In this document: piece by piece, positions 33,626 through 43,278 of the stretch
Numbering within the stretch: the first letter of the stretch is position 1
Layout of the letters: every line of letters starts with the position of its first letter
Assembly (NCBI GenBank): GCA_030603495.1
Contig: JAUVXR010000009.1
Coordinates: 12,792-76,791, forward strand
Direction of reading: 5' to 3'
Source: a bacterium
GTDB lineage: Bacteria; Armatimonadota; Zipacnadia; Zipacnadales; Zipacnadaceae
Length of the DNA stretch: 64,000 nucleotides
Translations under genes and position numbers: made by a program
Notes under the pieces: generated by a model
Seen by the model: the letters and a program-made list of their open reading frames with translations, nothing else
Told to the model about the DNA's origin: nothing
Databases searched by the model: none

Positions 33626-34289
33626 TTCGCCTCTTACGGGCCAACGGGTGCTTGTTACTGCCGGGCCGACCCGCGAGTATCTCGATCCGGTGCGGTTCAT
33701 CAGCAACCCGTCCTCCGGCAAGATGGGCTTTGCCCTGGCCCGAGCCGCCCAGGCACGCGGGGCGCAGGCAACGCTGGTTAGCGGGCCGACCGCTCTGAGA
33801 GCGCCGCCAGGAGTCAAGCTAGTCGCCGTCGAAAGCGCTGAACAGATGCACGAGGCGGTAATGGCCGGGCTGGCCGGGACTGATGTTTTCATTGGTGCTG
33901 CAGCGGTGGCCAACTTAAGACCGCAGGTGCGGGCTGAGCAGAAGATACCCGCCCGCGAAGCAGGCCTGACGGTGGAACTGGTGCCGACGCCTCATATTCT
34001 GGGCGACGTGGCGGTTTCCCGGCACCGTCCGGCCGTGGTAGTGGGCTTTGCCGCCGAGACAGAGCACCTGCGGGAGAATGCGGCACGGAAACTGCGGGAG
34101 CGGCATCTGGACCTCATCGTGGCCAACGATCTGACCGTCGCCGGCGCGGGCTTTGCCACAGATAGCAACGAGGTCACCATAATACGTGCAGACGGTATGC
34201 TGCGCGAGGTGAGCCAGCGGTCCAAGAGCGATGTCGCTGAGATCATCCTCGACGAGGTTGAGCAGATATTGCCTGCCGCGCCCGAATAG
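33618..34289 (+). CDS. coaB: Phosphopantothenate-cysteine ligase (CoaB half)
   Basis: The CTP-dependent ligase that joins cysteine to 4'-phosphopantothenate, 223 residues. Visible motifs are [67 protein letters not shown] and [20 protein letters not shown]. The lysine usually found in AAAVADWRP-K motifs is offset ([15 protein letters not shown]). GTG 33618 is preceded by GGAGGAG at 10 nt. The gene overlaps coaC by 8 bp in a different frame, so the two proteins are made separately but coupled. Confidence 0.92.
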   Translation: MADSPLTGQRVLVTAGPTREYLDPVRFISNPSSGKMGFALARAAQARGAQATLVSGPTALRAPPGVKLVAVESAEQMHEAVMAGLAGTDVFIGAAAVANLRPQVRAEQKIPAREAGLTVELVPTPHILGDVAVSRHRPAVVVGFAAETEHLRENAARKLRERHLDLIVANDLTVAGAGFATDSNEVTIIRADGMLREVSQRSKSDVAEIILDEVEQILPAAPE

Positions 34290-34312
34290 AAGTTAGAAGG
34301 GAGACAACGTCA

Positions 34313-35467
34313 TTGGCCAACCGAGTTTTCCAATTTACCTCAGAATCAGTTACCGAGGGACACCCCGACAAGATCTGTGATCAGGTCTCGGATGCCATTC
34401 TGGACCGAATCATCGCCGATGACCCAGTAGCTCGTGTGGCAGTCGAGACAATGGTGACCACCGGGACATGCCTGGTGGCCGGGGAGGTGACTACCCAGAC
34501 ATACTGCCCGGTCGAGCACGTGGTCCGCGAGACCGTGCGAGAGATCGGTTATACCCGGGCCAAGTACGGCTTTGACTGCGATACTATCGGGGTGCTGACT
34601 GCGATTCATGAGCAGTCCCCGGACATCGCCCAGGGCGTGGATACTGGTGGAGCAGGCGACCAGGGAATGATGATCGGCTACGCCAGCAACGAAACCCCAG
34701 AGTATATGCCGATGCCGATTATGTTGGCGCACAAGCTGTGCCAGCGGCTGGCAGTGGTACGTAAGACCGGCGAGCTTGCTTACCTGCGCCCTGACGGCAA
34801 GAGTCAAGTAACGGTTCGCTATGAGGATAACCAGCCGGTGGAAGTTACCAAGGTTCTGCTAGCCGTGCAGCACCGGCCCCGCATGAGCCAGACTCAGATC
34901 CGGGCCGATATGATTGAGACAGTTGTGTTGCCGGTCATTCCTGATCAGCTACGCGCTGGCGACCTGGTCGACAACGTACTTGTCAACGGTACGGGCAGCT
35001 TCTGTGTGGGTGGACCGCAGGCTGATACTGGCCTGACTGGCCGCAAGATAATCGTGGACACCTATGGCGGATGGGCGCGGCATGGGGGCGGCTGCTTCAG
35101 TGGCAAGGACCCGACCAAGGTTGACCGCAGTGCCAGCTACATGATGCGCTATCTGGCCAAGAACATCGTCGCCGCTGGTCTGGCGGAGCGCTGCGAGGTG
35201 CACATCGCCTATGCCATCGGTGATGCCGAACCGTTTTCGCTGAGCGTATTCGGCCTCGGCACAGAGAAGCTACCGGAGGCTGAGATCGAGAGGCTTATCG
35301 CTGAGAACTTCGATCTTACTCCGGGAGGGATCATTCAGTACCTCGATCTGCTTCGGCCCATCTACAAGAAGACTGCCGCGTACGGCCATTTCGGGCGAGA
35401 GGAGCCGGAGTTTACCTGGGAAGGGCTGGATGCCGTGGACCTGCTGCGAGAGAAGGCGGGAATCTGA
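34313..35467 (+). CDS. metK: S-adenosylmethionine synthetase
   Basis: Makes SAM from ATP and methionine; 384 residues, normal. Motifs: [95 protein letters not shown] and [18 protein letters not shown]. The start is TTG 34313 with GGGAG upstream. It feeds the radical SAM and corrinoid-linked chemistry seen later in the window. Its TGA stop appears to overlap a CTG start of priA. Confidence 0.98.
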   Translation: MANRVFQFTSESVTEGHPDKICDQVSDAILDRIIADDPVARVAVETMVTTGTCLVAGEVTTQTYCPVEHVVRETVREIGYTRAKYGFDCDTIGVLTAIHEQSPDIAQGVDTGGAGDQGMMIGYASNETPEYMPMPIMLAHKLCQRLAVVRKTGELAYLRPDGKSQVTVRYEDNQPVEVTKVLLAVQHRPRMSQTQIRADMIETVVLPVIPDQLRAGDLVDNVLVNGTGSFCVGGPQADTGLTGRKIIVDTYGGWARHGGGCFSGKDPTKVDRSASYMMRYLAKNIVAAGLAERCEVHIAYAIGDAEPFSLSVFGLGTEKLPEAEIERLIAENFDLTPGGIIQYLDLLRPIYKKTAAYGHFGREEPEFTWEGLDAVDLLREKAGI

Positions 35468-37983
35468 GCGCCTCGCGACCACCACAGGACGCGTTACCCT
35501 CCAGGGCGGGGACTTATGCTCAGGTACTGGTAGACTACGCTGCCCGCGACGTTGACCGACCCTTTACTTATGGGATCCCACGTGAGTTGGCCCCACAGGT
35601 TGTCATCGGCAGTCGCGTGCTCGTACCGTTTGGTCGGCAAAGGCTGGCCGGCGACGTTGTGGGATTCACTGCTGAGCCGCCGCCCGCCCGGTTGAGATAT
35701 GTTATCTCCTTACTGGTTGACGCGCCGGTCTTTGACCAAGACCAGTTGGAACTGGCGCGGTGGGTGGCTGACCGATACGGCTGTTCGCTGCGCGACGCTC
35801 TGCGGTGCGTCACGCCCCCGGGAATCTCCCGCTCGCGCTTCACCACAGTTTCGCTGACCAGCACGGGTGAGGAGCTGGTGGTGACCGAGGCGCTTAGCCA
35901 GGCACCTCGCCAGGGGCAAGTCCTGCGCCTGCTGCAGGAAGCTGGGGGTGTGATGGATCTTGATGACCTGGTGCAGGCGCTGGGACAGGACGAAGGACAA
36001 GGCCTGTCGCGTAGTGCGGTGGGCTCAGCGGTGCGCAGTTTGGAAAAGAAAGAGCTATTGGTCCGCAAGCGCGGCTTGCGGCCGGCGGCCACTGGGCAGC
36101 ACATGCAGCAGGTGGTGGAGCTCTTAGAAGAGGCCGGGAACAGGCCTGAGCTCGTGCAGACGCTGTCTAAACGGGCACCACGTCAGGCGGAGGTTATGCG
36201 AATACTTGCACAAGCGGGCGGTCCGGTACCGGTCGCCGAGCTTTCCCGCAGCGCGGTAGGTGCGTTGTCCCGCAAGGGTCTCGTGCGAGTACTGCAGCGA
36301 CGTTGCCATCGTCTGCCCTACGAGCCGGGGCTCGGTAATGTCGACAAACACCCTCTCCCGCCCACGGAATCTCAAAGGAAGATTCTCCAGCACATACAGA
36401 AAGCGCTCACCGCGCGCCGGCACGAAGCCCTTCTGCTGCACGGGATTACTGCCAGCGGTAAGACCGAAGTCTACCTCCAGGCGATTGAGACAGCGGTGAG
36501 GCTCGGGCACTCGGCGATTGTACTGGTGCCGGAGATCGCCCTGACACCGCAGATGGTAGGCCGATTCCGGGCGCGATTCGGGGAGCGCCTGGCCCTGCTG
36601 CACAGCAGGCTGAGCGCCGGAGAGCGCTATGACGAGTGGGAGCGCATCCAGCGCGGCCAGGCAGACATCGTTATTGGCGCCCGTTCGGCGGTCTTCGCGC
36701 CTTGTCGTGACCTGGGTATAATCGTGGTGGACGAAGAGCACGAGCGGGCTTACAAGCAGGAGAGTGCACCACGGTATCAGGCAACTGCGGTGGCGGCTGA
36801 GCGGGCGCGCCGCAGTGAGGCTGTGCTGCTAATGGGCTCCGCCACGCCCTCGCTGGAAGCCTACTACCGTGCCCTGTCGGGTCAAGATTTGTCGCTGATG
36901 ACACTGCCGGAGCGCATTGACAGGCGCCCGCTGCCCCAGGTCGAGATCATTGACCTGCGCAGCGAGACGCTGATGGGTAAAGGTGGCACCTTCAGCCAGA
37001 TGATGCTGGAGGCGATTGAGGATCGGCTGACGCGCGGCGAGCAGACTATCCTGTTTCTGAACCGTCGAGGCTTCTCAACCTTTGTGATGTGCCGCGAGTG
37101 CGGCCATGTCCTGCGCTGTCCCGACTGCGCGGTGTCGCTCACCTACCATCACGGCAGTCGCACTATGCGCTGTCACCACTGTGATTACAGTCTACCTGTG
37201 CCCGACATTTGTCCCAATTGCGAAGGTGTGGACATCGGTTTTCACGGCCTGGGCACTGAGCGGGTTGCCGACCAGGTGCAGCGGGAATTCGAGCAGGCAG
37301 TAGTAGCGCGGATGGACCGAGATACGGTCCGCCGCAAGGGCGCTCACGGGGATATTCTGCGGTCCTTTGCCCAGGGCGAGGCCAATATATTGGTGGGCAC
37401 CCAGATGATCGCCAAAGGCCTGGACCTAGCTAACGTCACACTCGTGGGGGTGTTGAATGCCGACGTGGGGCTGTACCGGCCCGACTTCCGGGCCGCGGAG
37501 CATACCTTTCAACTGCTGACACAGGTGGCCGGGCGCGCCGGGCGCGCCGATAAGCCCGGCGAAGTGCTGGTGCAGACCTACAACCCCGACCACTATGCTG
37601 TAATCGCTGCGCAGGGGCACGACTATGTCGCGTTCTATGAACGGGAGATCACCGCTCGTCGTGAGAATCTGTATCCGCCTTTTGTGGAGTTGGCTAATCT
37701 CGTCTTTACTGATGAAGACGAGGATAGAGCGCTCGGCATAGCCCGACGCGCGGCGGTTTGCCTCCAGGAGATAGGGGTCTTCTTCAAGCAGGGCGAGGTC
37801 CAGTTTCTGGGACCTGCCGAGGCCCCCTTGCACAAGCTGCGCGGCCGCTATCGCTACCAGATGCTGCTAAAGGCGAAGGATATACCCAGCCTGCGTCGAA
37901 CGATTGAGCAGCTTACGGTGGCTCTAGGCGATACTGAGCCGACGCAGATCTTGTGCGATATTGAGCCAGTAGATATGATGTAG
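35464..37983 (+). CDS. priA: Primosomal replication helicase PriA
   Basis: A 3'-5' helicase that restarts stalled forks; about 839 residues. The helicase core has the Walker [40 protein letters not shown] ([13 protein letters not shown]), [14 protein letters not shown] and [17 protein letters not shown]. Eight zinc cysteines lie in [13 protein letters not shown] and CHHCDY...CPNCEG. The C-terminal domain is intact. The conserved N-terminal 3'-binding domain ([20 protein letters not shown]) is encoded upstream of the first ATG/GTG/TTG (TTG 35587). The only suitable in-frame start is CTG 35464, overlapping the metK stop as CTGA. I annotate that start with moderate confidence. Confidence 0.92.
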   Translation: MSASRPPQDALPSRAGTYAQVLVDYAARDVDRPFTYGIPRELAPQVVIGSRVLVPFGRQRLAGDVVGFTAEPPPARLRYVISLLVDAPVFDQDQLELARWVADRYGCSLRDALRCVTPPGISRSRFTTVSLTSTGEELVVTEALSQAPRQGQVLRLLQEAGGVMDLDDLVQALGQDEGQGLSRSAVGSAVRSLEKKELLVRKRGLRPAATGQHMQQVVELLEEAGNRPELVQTLSKRAPRQAEVMRILAQAGGPVPVAELSRSAVGALSRKGLVRVLQRRCHRLPYEPGLGNVDKHPLPPTESQRKILQHIQKALTARRHEALLLHGITASGKTEVYLQAIETAVRLGHSAIVLVPEIALTPQMVGRFRARFGERLALLHSRLSAGERYDEWERIQRGQADIVIGARSAVFAPCRDLGIIVVDEEHERAYKQESAPRYQATAVAAERARRSEAVLLMGSATPSLEAYYRALSGQDLSLMTLPERIDRRPLPQVEIIDLRSETLMGKGGTFSQMMLEAIEDRLTRGEQTILFLNRRGFSTFVMCRECGHVLRCPDCAVSLTYHHGSRTMRCHHCDYSLPVPDICPNCEGVDIGFHGLGTERVADQVQREFEQAVVARMDRDTVRRKGAHGDILRSFAQGEANILVGTQMIAKGLDLANVTLVGVLNADVGLYRPDFRAAEHTFQLLTQVAGRAGRADKPGEVLVQTYNPDHYAVIAAQGHDYVAFYEREITARRENLYPPFVELANLVFTDEDEDRALGIARRAAVCLQEIGVFFKQGEVQFLGPAEAPLHKLRGRYRYQMLLKAKDIPSLRRTIEQLTVALGDTEPTQILCDIEPVDMM

Positions 37984-38019
37984 AGCAAGACGGGATCTTT
38001 CCTTAGGAAGTGGAGACGC

Positions 38020-38607
38020 ATGGCCAGGCTGCCAATTCGAATTTACGGGGACAGGGTGCTGCAAAAAAGGGCTAAGCCTGTACGGCAGGTAGATGCCGCC
38101 CTGCTAGAGTTGATCGAGGCGATGATCGAGACAATGTCTGTGGAGATAGGAGCGGGACTGGCCGCGCCCCAGGTAGGCGAGTCGAGTCGCCTTATTGTCG
38201 TTGGAGCAGGCGGCGACGAAGACGGCGAGATACTGCGTCTGATAAACCCGCGCATTGTAGCTGCCTTGGGCAGCCAGGACAGCATGGAGGGATGCTTGAG
38301 CCTGCCCACGCTACGGGGCCAGGTGCAGCGAAACGAAGAGGTAGCTGTTAAAGCTACCACCCCCGCCGGTAGCGAGATCACCATCGAGGCTGCGGGGCTG
38401 CTGGCACGCGTTCTTCAACACGAGATTGACCACCTTGACGGCGTCCTGTTCACCGATCGGGCCGACCTTGATAGCCTCTGCTGGCTGCTTCCCGATGCGG
38501 ATACTGAGGATGGCTACCGGTTGGAGCCGACCACTATGAAAGAGGCCCAACGTTGCTTTGCGCGGATGCGACGTAAGCGCGCGGGGGAAGGAGGATCGGA
38601 GCCGTGA
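38020..38607 (+). CDS. def: Peptide deformylase
   Basis: Removes the formyl group from nascent proteins; 195 residues. All three active-site motifs are present: GAGLAAPQVG, EGCLSLP (metal Cys) and QHEIDHLDGVLFTDR (HExxH). The C-terminus carries an extra 35 residues with an arginine-rich tail. ATG 38020 follows GTGGAG. The stop overlaps the fmt start as GTGA, the classic def-fmt pairing. Confidence 0.97.
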   Translation: MARLPIRIYGDRVLQKRAKPVRQVDAALLELIEAMIETMSVEIGAGLAAPQVGESSRLIVVGAGGDEDGEILRLINPRIVAALGSQDSMEGCLSLPTLRGQVQRNEEVAVKATTPAGSEITIEAAGLLARVLQHEIDHLDGVLFTDRADLDSLCWLLPDADTEDGYRLEPTTMKEAQRCFARMRRKRAGEGGSEP

Positions 38608-39551
38608 GGGTAGTCTTCTTTGGCACACCTGCGGTGGCGGCTGAATATCTGCGAGCGATTGACCGACGACACCAACTCGTCGGGGTGGTCACGCAGCCTG
38701 ACCGACCCCGGGGGCGGGGGCGAAAGGTCTCTCCGTCGCCTGTGAAGCAGACAGCTCTGGAGTTGGGGATTGCTGTGGCCCAGCCGACGAACTTGTTGGC
38801 TGACGCTTTCCCGCAACAACTGCGTGCCTGGGCCGCCGAGGTTTTTGTGGTGGTCTCGTACGGTGAAATACTGCCTCTGAGCCTTATTAAGATGCCCCCG
38901 CAGGGGAGTGTGAATGTGCACTACTCACTGCTGCCCAAGCTGCGGGGGGCGGCGCCGGTTCAGCGGGCGCTGATGGAGGGGTTGACAGAAACGGGGATTA
39001 CAGTACAATATATACACGAGGAGTTCGATGCAGGTGACGTCATCCTGCAAACGATGCTGGCCATCGAGCCGGAGGACAACGCGGTCACCCTGACGCAGCG
39101 ACTGACGGTCCCAGGCATTCCGTTGCTGATGCAGGTCCTGGATCTGCTGGTAGCCGGCGAAGTCGAGGCCCAGCCTCAAGATCGCGAAGCGGCGACCTTG
39201 GCACCGTCCCTGACCCGGGAAGATGGCCTTATTGACTGGTGTCGGCCGGCTCGGGAGGTCGTCAACCAGGTCCGCGGATGCTTCCCATGGCCCGGTGCGA
39301 ACTGCTTGTTCGGCGACCAGCGTCTCAAGATCACCCAGGCCGCCGTAGTGGGGGCTGAGCAGTACGGGGGAGGAGACTGCGGGGAAGTCGTAGAAATCAT
39401 ATCTGGCGAAGGTTTCGTGGTCCAAGCCAAGCCCGGTGCAGTTCTAATAAGAGAGTTACAACCTGCCGGCCGACGGATAATGTCTGCAGCCGATTTCGTA
39501 AGGGGAGCTCGACTCAAAGAGGGCACCCGACTTGAGCCCATCTCGATCTAG
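38604..39551 (+). CDS. fmt: Methionyl-tRNA formyltransferase
   Basis: Formylates initiator Met-tRNA; 315 residues. Motifs: RVVFFGTPAVAAEYLRAI, VTQPDRPRGRGRKVSPSPVK, VVSYGEILPLSLIKMPPQGS, NVHYSLLPKLRGAAPVQRAL (HxSLLPxxRG), TGITVQYIHEEFDAGDVILQ and the C-terminal domain with CFPWPGANCLFGDQRLKI. The GTG start at 38604 is coupled to def. Confidence 0.97.
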   Translation: MRVVFFGTPAVAAEYLRAIDRRHQLVGVVTQPDRPRGRGRKVSPSPVKQTALELGIAVAQPTNLLADAFPQQLRAWAAEVFVVVSYGEILPLSLIKMPPQGSVNVHYSLLPKLRGAAPVQRALMEGLTETGITVQYIHEEFDAGDVILQTMLAIEPEDNAVTLTQRLTVPGIPLLMQVLDLLVAGEVEAQPQDREAATLAPSLTREDGLIDWCRPAREVVNQVRGCFPWPGANCLFGDQRLKITQAAVVGAEQYGGGDCGEVVEIISGEGFVVQAKPGAVLIRELQPAGRRIMSAADFVRGARLKEGTRLEPISI

Positions 39552-39610
39552 ACTGTCGGGTTGCTTCCGGCTCTTATACGCTCACGGATTTTCGTGCCAA
39601 GGAGCTTCCC

Positions 39611-39958
39611 ATGGACCGGCTTCTGGAACAAGCAGACGAGTTGCGGCGCAGCGGGCAATACGATAAGGCACTTAGCTTATACGAGCAAGTCCTGGCCGAG
39701 CAGCCAGAGCTGGTCATGGGCTGGTCGGGTCTAGCCCATACGGTAATGAACCAGGGGGAGTTCGAGCTGGCGCTGCAGCATTTCCAACGGGCTGCCGCGC
39801 TTGCCCCCCAGGAACAGCGCGTTGTCTACGATATAGCCATGCTCCACACAATGTTGGGGGACTACGACAAAGCACGGCCGCTGTTTAGTCGTGTTGTGGA
39901 GATAGACCCGAAGAGCAAAGCGGGGACCGAGGCCCAAAAACAGTTGAGTTATTACTAA
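39611..39958 (+). CDS. Small TPR protein
   Basis: A 115-residue soluble protein made of about three TPR units (ADELRRSGQYDKALSLYEQV, GLAHTVMNQGEFELALQHFQ, IAMLHTMLGDYDKARPLFSR). It has no signal peptide. Function unknown; TPRs mediate protein contacts. It sits between fmt and the RACo gene with 28 bp to the latter. ATG 39611 follows AAGGAG. Confidence 0.8.
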   Translation: MDRLLEQADELRRSGQYDKALSLYEQVLAEQPELVMGWSGLAHTVMNQGEFELALQHFQRAAALAPQEQRVVYDIAMLHTMLGDYDKARPLFSRVVEIDPKSKAGTEAQKQLSYY

Positions 39959-39986
39959 CAAGCGGTTGCCTTATGGAGTGGGTTGT

Positions 39987-41828
39987 ATGCCACAGTTTGG
40001 CCAGGTCACTTTCGAGCCGGCGGGGATAAGTGTTCAGATTCCCGCCGGTAGCACGATATATGAAGCGGCGCAGGCGGCCGGTGTGAGCATTGATGCCCCG
40101 TGCGGCGGCCAGGGCAAGTGCGGCAAGTGCCAGGTCGTCGTGACCAGGGGGCTGGTGAGCGAGCCAAGTGTCCTGGAAGAGGAGCACCTGACCGCGGGGG
40201 AAATGCAGCAGGGAGCTCGGCTCGCCTGCCAGACCCAGGTACAAGGTGAGGTCGTCGTCCGTCTCCTGACCGAGGAGACAGTGATCACTGGGAAGGCCTT
40301 GGACGGGGACGGATTACGCTCTGTGCCAGTGGCCCCCAACGTGCACCGGTACGATCTAGAGATTCCTGCGCCTAGTCTCGACGACCAGCGCAGTGATTTC
40401 CGCCGGGTCGCGGACGCCCTGCCCGACACATGGACGGAGTTGACTGCCTCCGTGGGCGCTCTGCGTAGTCTCGCCTCGGCGCTGCGTGCGGACGAACAGA
40501 AGATATCACTTTGCACGGTCGGCACCGAGCTGGTTGACGTCCGCCCGGCCTTCGCCCGTAGCCATTGCCTGGGCGTGGCGGTGGACCTGGGCACCTCCAC
40601 GGTGGCGGCTTACCTGCTGGACTTGGAGACGGGCGCGCAACTGGCTACGGCGGCCACGGGCAATCCCCAGGCGCAGTTCGGCGCCGATGTTATTTCCCGT
40701 ATCGAACACTCGAACAGTAACCCCGACGGCCTGCGTCAACTGCGCGCCGAAGCGGTCCAGGTTGTCAACGAGTTGATTCAGCAGGCAGTAGCGCAGGCGG
40801 GTGCCGATCTGCGCGATGTCTACGAAGTGACCGTGGTCGGCAATACCTGCATGCACCACCTTTTCCTGGGACTGGAGCCGCGCTACTTGGCGCAGAGTCC
40901 CTACGTTCCCGTGACTACTGAGCTGCTTAGCCTGGGCGCTGCAGAGGTGGGTATAGATATCCACCCCCGCGGCAAAGTGTTCTGCTTGCCATGTATCGCA
41001 GGCTTTGTGGGCGCGGACGCCGTGGGGGTAATCGTTGCCGGTGAGTTGACGCGGCGCAGCAGGCCGGTGCTTGCGGTAGATATCGGGACCAACGGTGAGC
41101 TGGCGCTGTGGTCCGGGCAGCGTTTGCTTACGGCGTCTTGCGCAGCCGGACCGGCCTTTGAAGGGGCTGAGATAGAACACGGTATGCGCGCGGCGCCCGG
41201 CGCGATAGATCATATCGCAGTGGTGCAGGGCGATATTGTGGTGCATACTATTGGCGACGAACCGGCGCGCGGCATCTGCGGTTCGGGTTTGGTTGATGCC
41301 ATGGCAGTCGTCTTGGAGATGGGGTTGGTAGACAAGGCGGGACGAATCGTCAACGATGAGGTCTCATCGGACCTGCCTGGCACCTTGGCCCAGCGCCTGC
41401 AAGGGAAGGGCCCCCAGCGGCAGATAGTACTGGCCGACTCGTCCCAGAGCGCCGACGGCCCCGTGACTTTTACGCAAAAGGATATCCGCGAACTGCAGTT
41501 GGCCAAAAGTGCAATTCGGGCCAGTAGCGAGATGTTGCTGGAACGGGTGGGCCTGAGCGCGGACGACCTGGCGGAGATTCTCATCGCCGGAGCCTTCGGC
41601 AACTTCATTGACCCGGCCAGTGCCCTGCGGATGGGGTTGCTTCCTGAGGTCCCGGCAGATAGAATATCGGCGATAGGCAACGCTGCTGGCGCCGGCGCAA
41701 TTCTGGCCCTGCGCTCATGTGTTGAGCGTGAATACAGCCGCCACATCGCGCAGGTCGCGGAGCATATTGAACTGTTCCGCAGCTCTGAATTCCAGACGAG
41801 ATTTGCAGAATATATGATGTTCGAGTAG
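39987..41828 (+). CDS. RACo-type ASKHA ATPase with ferredoxin domain (corrinoid-protein activator)
   Basis: A 613-residue reductive activator of corrinoid proteins. An N-terminal [2Fe-2S] ferredoxin domain carries Cys39, Cys45, Cys48 (APCGGQGKCGKCQVVV) and Cys81. A linker follows, then a DUF4445/ASKHA ATPase: GVAVDLGTSTVAAYLLDL, NPQAQFGADVISRIEHS, VVGNTCMHHLFLGLEP, LAVDIGTNGELALWSG, ICGSGLVDAMAVVLEMG and IAGAFGNFIDPASALRMGLL. Family knowledge: these proteins use ATP to drive re-reduction of Co(II) to Co(I) in methyltransferase corrinoid proteins. The corrinoid protein gene is 108 bp downstream, which fits. ATG 39987 follows TGGAG. Confidence 0.92.
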   Translation: MPQFGQVTFEPAGISVQIPAGSTIYEAAQAAGVSIDAPCGGQGKCGKCQVVVTRGLVSEPSVLEEEHLTAGEMQQGARLACQTQVQGEVVVRLLTEETVITGKALDGDGLRSVPVAPNVHRYDLEIPAPSLDDQRSDFRRVADALPDTWTELTASVGALRSLASALRADEQKISLCTVGTELVDVRPAFARSHCLGVAVDLGTSTVAAYLLDLETGAQLATAATGNPQAQFGADVISRIEHSNSNPDGLRQLRAEAVQVVNELIQQAVAQAGADLRDVYEVTVVGNTCMHHLFLGLEPRYLAQSPYVPVTTELLSLGAAEVGIDIHPRGKVFCLPCIAGFVGADAVGVIVAGELTRRSRPVLAVDIGTNGELALWSGQRLLTASCAAGPAFEGAEIEHGMRAAPGAIDHIAVVQGDIVVHTIGDEPARGICGSGLVDAMAVVLEMGLVDKAGRIVNDEVSSDLPGTLAQRLQGKGPQRQIVLADSSQSADGPVTFTQKDIRELQLAKSAIRASSEMLLERVGLSADDLAEILIAGAFGNFIDPASALRMGLLPEVPADRISAIGNAAGAGAILALRSCVEREYSRHIAQVAEHIELFRSSEFQTRFAEYMMFE

Positions 41829-41936
41829 AATCTAGAGGTATCTGCACAGCAGATGAGGAACCATCTGCCCGTGGTCTACGAAATCACCACGCAGTAGATG
41901 CTATTAGTGAGACCTATAAAAACAGGAGGATGACAG

Positions 41937-42575
41937 ATGGCAGACTTACAAGCTCTAGCGGAAATGGTAATCAATGGTAATCGTGACGAGGTGACCCGGA
42001 TGGTACAGGAGGCGGTTGACGAGGGAGTTAGCCCCGAGTCAATCGTCAACGAGGCACTGATTGCGGGAATGAATGAGGTAGGCCGACGGTTCAAGGCCAA
42101 CGAGTTCTATGTGCCGGAGGTGTTGATTGCTGCACGGGCTATGCACGCGGGAATGGACATCGTCAAGCCGCTGCTGGCCGAAAGCGGAGTCCAACCGCGT
42201 GGCGTCGTGGCTGTTGGCACGGTCCAGGGCGACCTCCACGACATCGGCAAGAACCTGGTGGCGATGATGCTTGAGGGCGGCGGCTATGAGGTCGTTGACC
42301 TGGAAGTCGATGTCACTGCCGATGCCTTTGTGGCGGCGGTAAGCGAGCACTCTCCCAACATCCTGGCACTGTCGGCGTTGCTGACCACCACTATGCCGGC
42401 AATGCAGACCACGATTGACGCGCTGAGTGCCGCTGGCGTGCGCGACAGCGTCAAGGTTATGATCGGCGGGGCACCGGTTACCCAGGCCTATGCGGACGAG
42501 ATCGGCGCCGACGGATACGCGCCGGATGCCGCCTCCGCCGTTGACCTGGCCAACGAGCTTGCGCCGGCCGGATAG
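41937..42575 (+). CDS. Corrinoid (B12-binding) methyltransferase protein, MtbC/MtaC type
   Basis: A 212-residue cobamide carrier that accepts a methyl group from a substrate methyltransferase. Residues 1-85 are the helical cap (MVQEAVDEGVSPESIVNEAL). Residues 88-205 are the Rossmann-like B12 domain with GDLHDIGKNLV holding the Co-ligating His101, LSALLTTTMPAMQTTIDAL and GGAPVTQAYADEIGADGYAP. AGGAGG precedes the ATG. The RACo activator is directly upstream. The cognate methyltransferase is not adjacent; a URO-D-family candidate lies at 57.5-58.5 kb. Confidence 0.93.
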   Translation: MADLQALAEMVINGNRDEVTRMVQEAVDEGVSPESIVNEALIAGMNEVGRRFKANEFYVPEVLIAARAMHAGMDIVKPLLAESGVQPRGVVAVGTVQGDLHDIGKNLVAMMLEGGGYEVVDLEVDVTADAFVAAVSEHSPNILALSALLTTTMPAMQTTIDALSAAGVRDSVKVMIGGAPVTQAYADEIGADGYAPDAASAVDLANELAPAG

Positions 42576-42683
42576 CAACTGTGCGCACCAGGCCAACGGT
42601 CGTGCGTAGGATTCGTGGCATGCTAGTTGCACGGAGGCTAGGGGCCTATTGGCGGCCATGCGTAGCTTGCTTACGTCTATCAA

Positions 42684-42712
42684 GCCGCAGCTACTGTCTG
42701 TGTAGCTGCGGC
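42684..42712 (+). terminator. Hairpin after the corrinoid protein gene
   Basis: A perfect 11-bp stem (GCCGCAGCTAC with GTAGCTGCGGC, arms 42684-42694 and 42702-42712) and a 7-nt loop. There is no U-tract, so termination is likely but not certain. Confidence 0.5.
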
Positions 42713-42729
42713 CTGAGGTACTAGCACAG

Positions 42730-43209
42730 ATGAATGCTGACCAATCAACTGGCGATGCCCAAGATCGCAAAGGACGGCCTGCTATGTGGGTCCCACTTGT
42801 CGTGCTGCTTGGTGCGATACTCCTGGGGGCGGCCGGCCAGATCTGTTTGAAGTTCGGCTTGGCCGACCTCGGCGCCAAGTCGCTGTTCGTGGTGATCACC
42901 GCGATGTTCCGTAACTGGTTTGTGCTGGGCGGGTTCCTTGCCTACGGTGCAAGCTCCCTGCTTTATCTGTTCGTGTTGTCCCGCCTGGATGTTAGCTATG
43001 CCTACCCTATGGTCGCCCTGAACTACATATTCGTGACCATCCTCGCCTGGTTGATCCTCAAAGAGAGCGTACCAGCGGTGCGGATATTGGGGCTGGCGAT
43101 AATCCTTGTAGGGGTGATGGTCTTCGCCACGGGCTACCGTGGCTCAGATACTGGGGAAGGCGACCAGCTCAGCAGCGCGGTCATCGAAGATGCCCACGCT
43201 CAAGGATAG
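42730..43209 (+). CDS. Small EamA/SMR-like transporter
   Basis: A 159-residue, four-helix membrane protein of the drug/metabolite transporter superfamily: VPLVVLLGAILLGAAGQICL, WFVLGGFLAYGASSLLYLFV, YPMVALNYIFVTILAWLIL and ILGLAIILVGVMVFATG. The LDVSYAYPMVALNYIFV stretch resembles ArnE/ArnF-type flippases and SMR pumps. Four helices mean it must act as a dimer. It is followed by a YfhO-type protein, so a lipid-linked sugar role is possible. Start ATG 42730. Confidence 0.8.
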   Translation: MNADQSTGDAQDRKGRPAMWVPLVVLLGAILLGAAGQICLKFGLADLGAKSLFVVITAMFRNWFVLGGFLAYGASSLLYLFVLSRLDVSYAYPMVALNYIFVTILAWLILKESVPAVRILGLAIILVGVMVFATGYRGSDTGEGDQLSSAVIEDAHAQG

Positions 43210-43278
43210 CTGGCGGACAGGGGCCTCCCAGGCCAGGGAGCACGTCAGAAGGTGAGCACTTTCGTGGTGGTGGTATGA

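Noticed and set aside
41829-41936. Possible cobalamin riboswitch before the corrinoid gene
   Set aside because: The gap is only 108 nt and lacks a B12-box-like element; no fold of that size fits.
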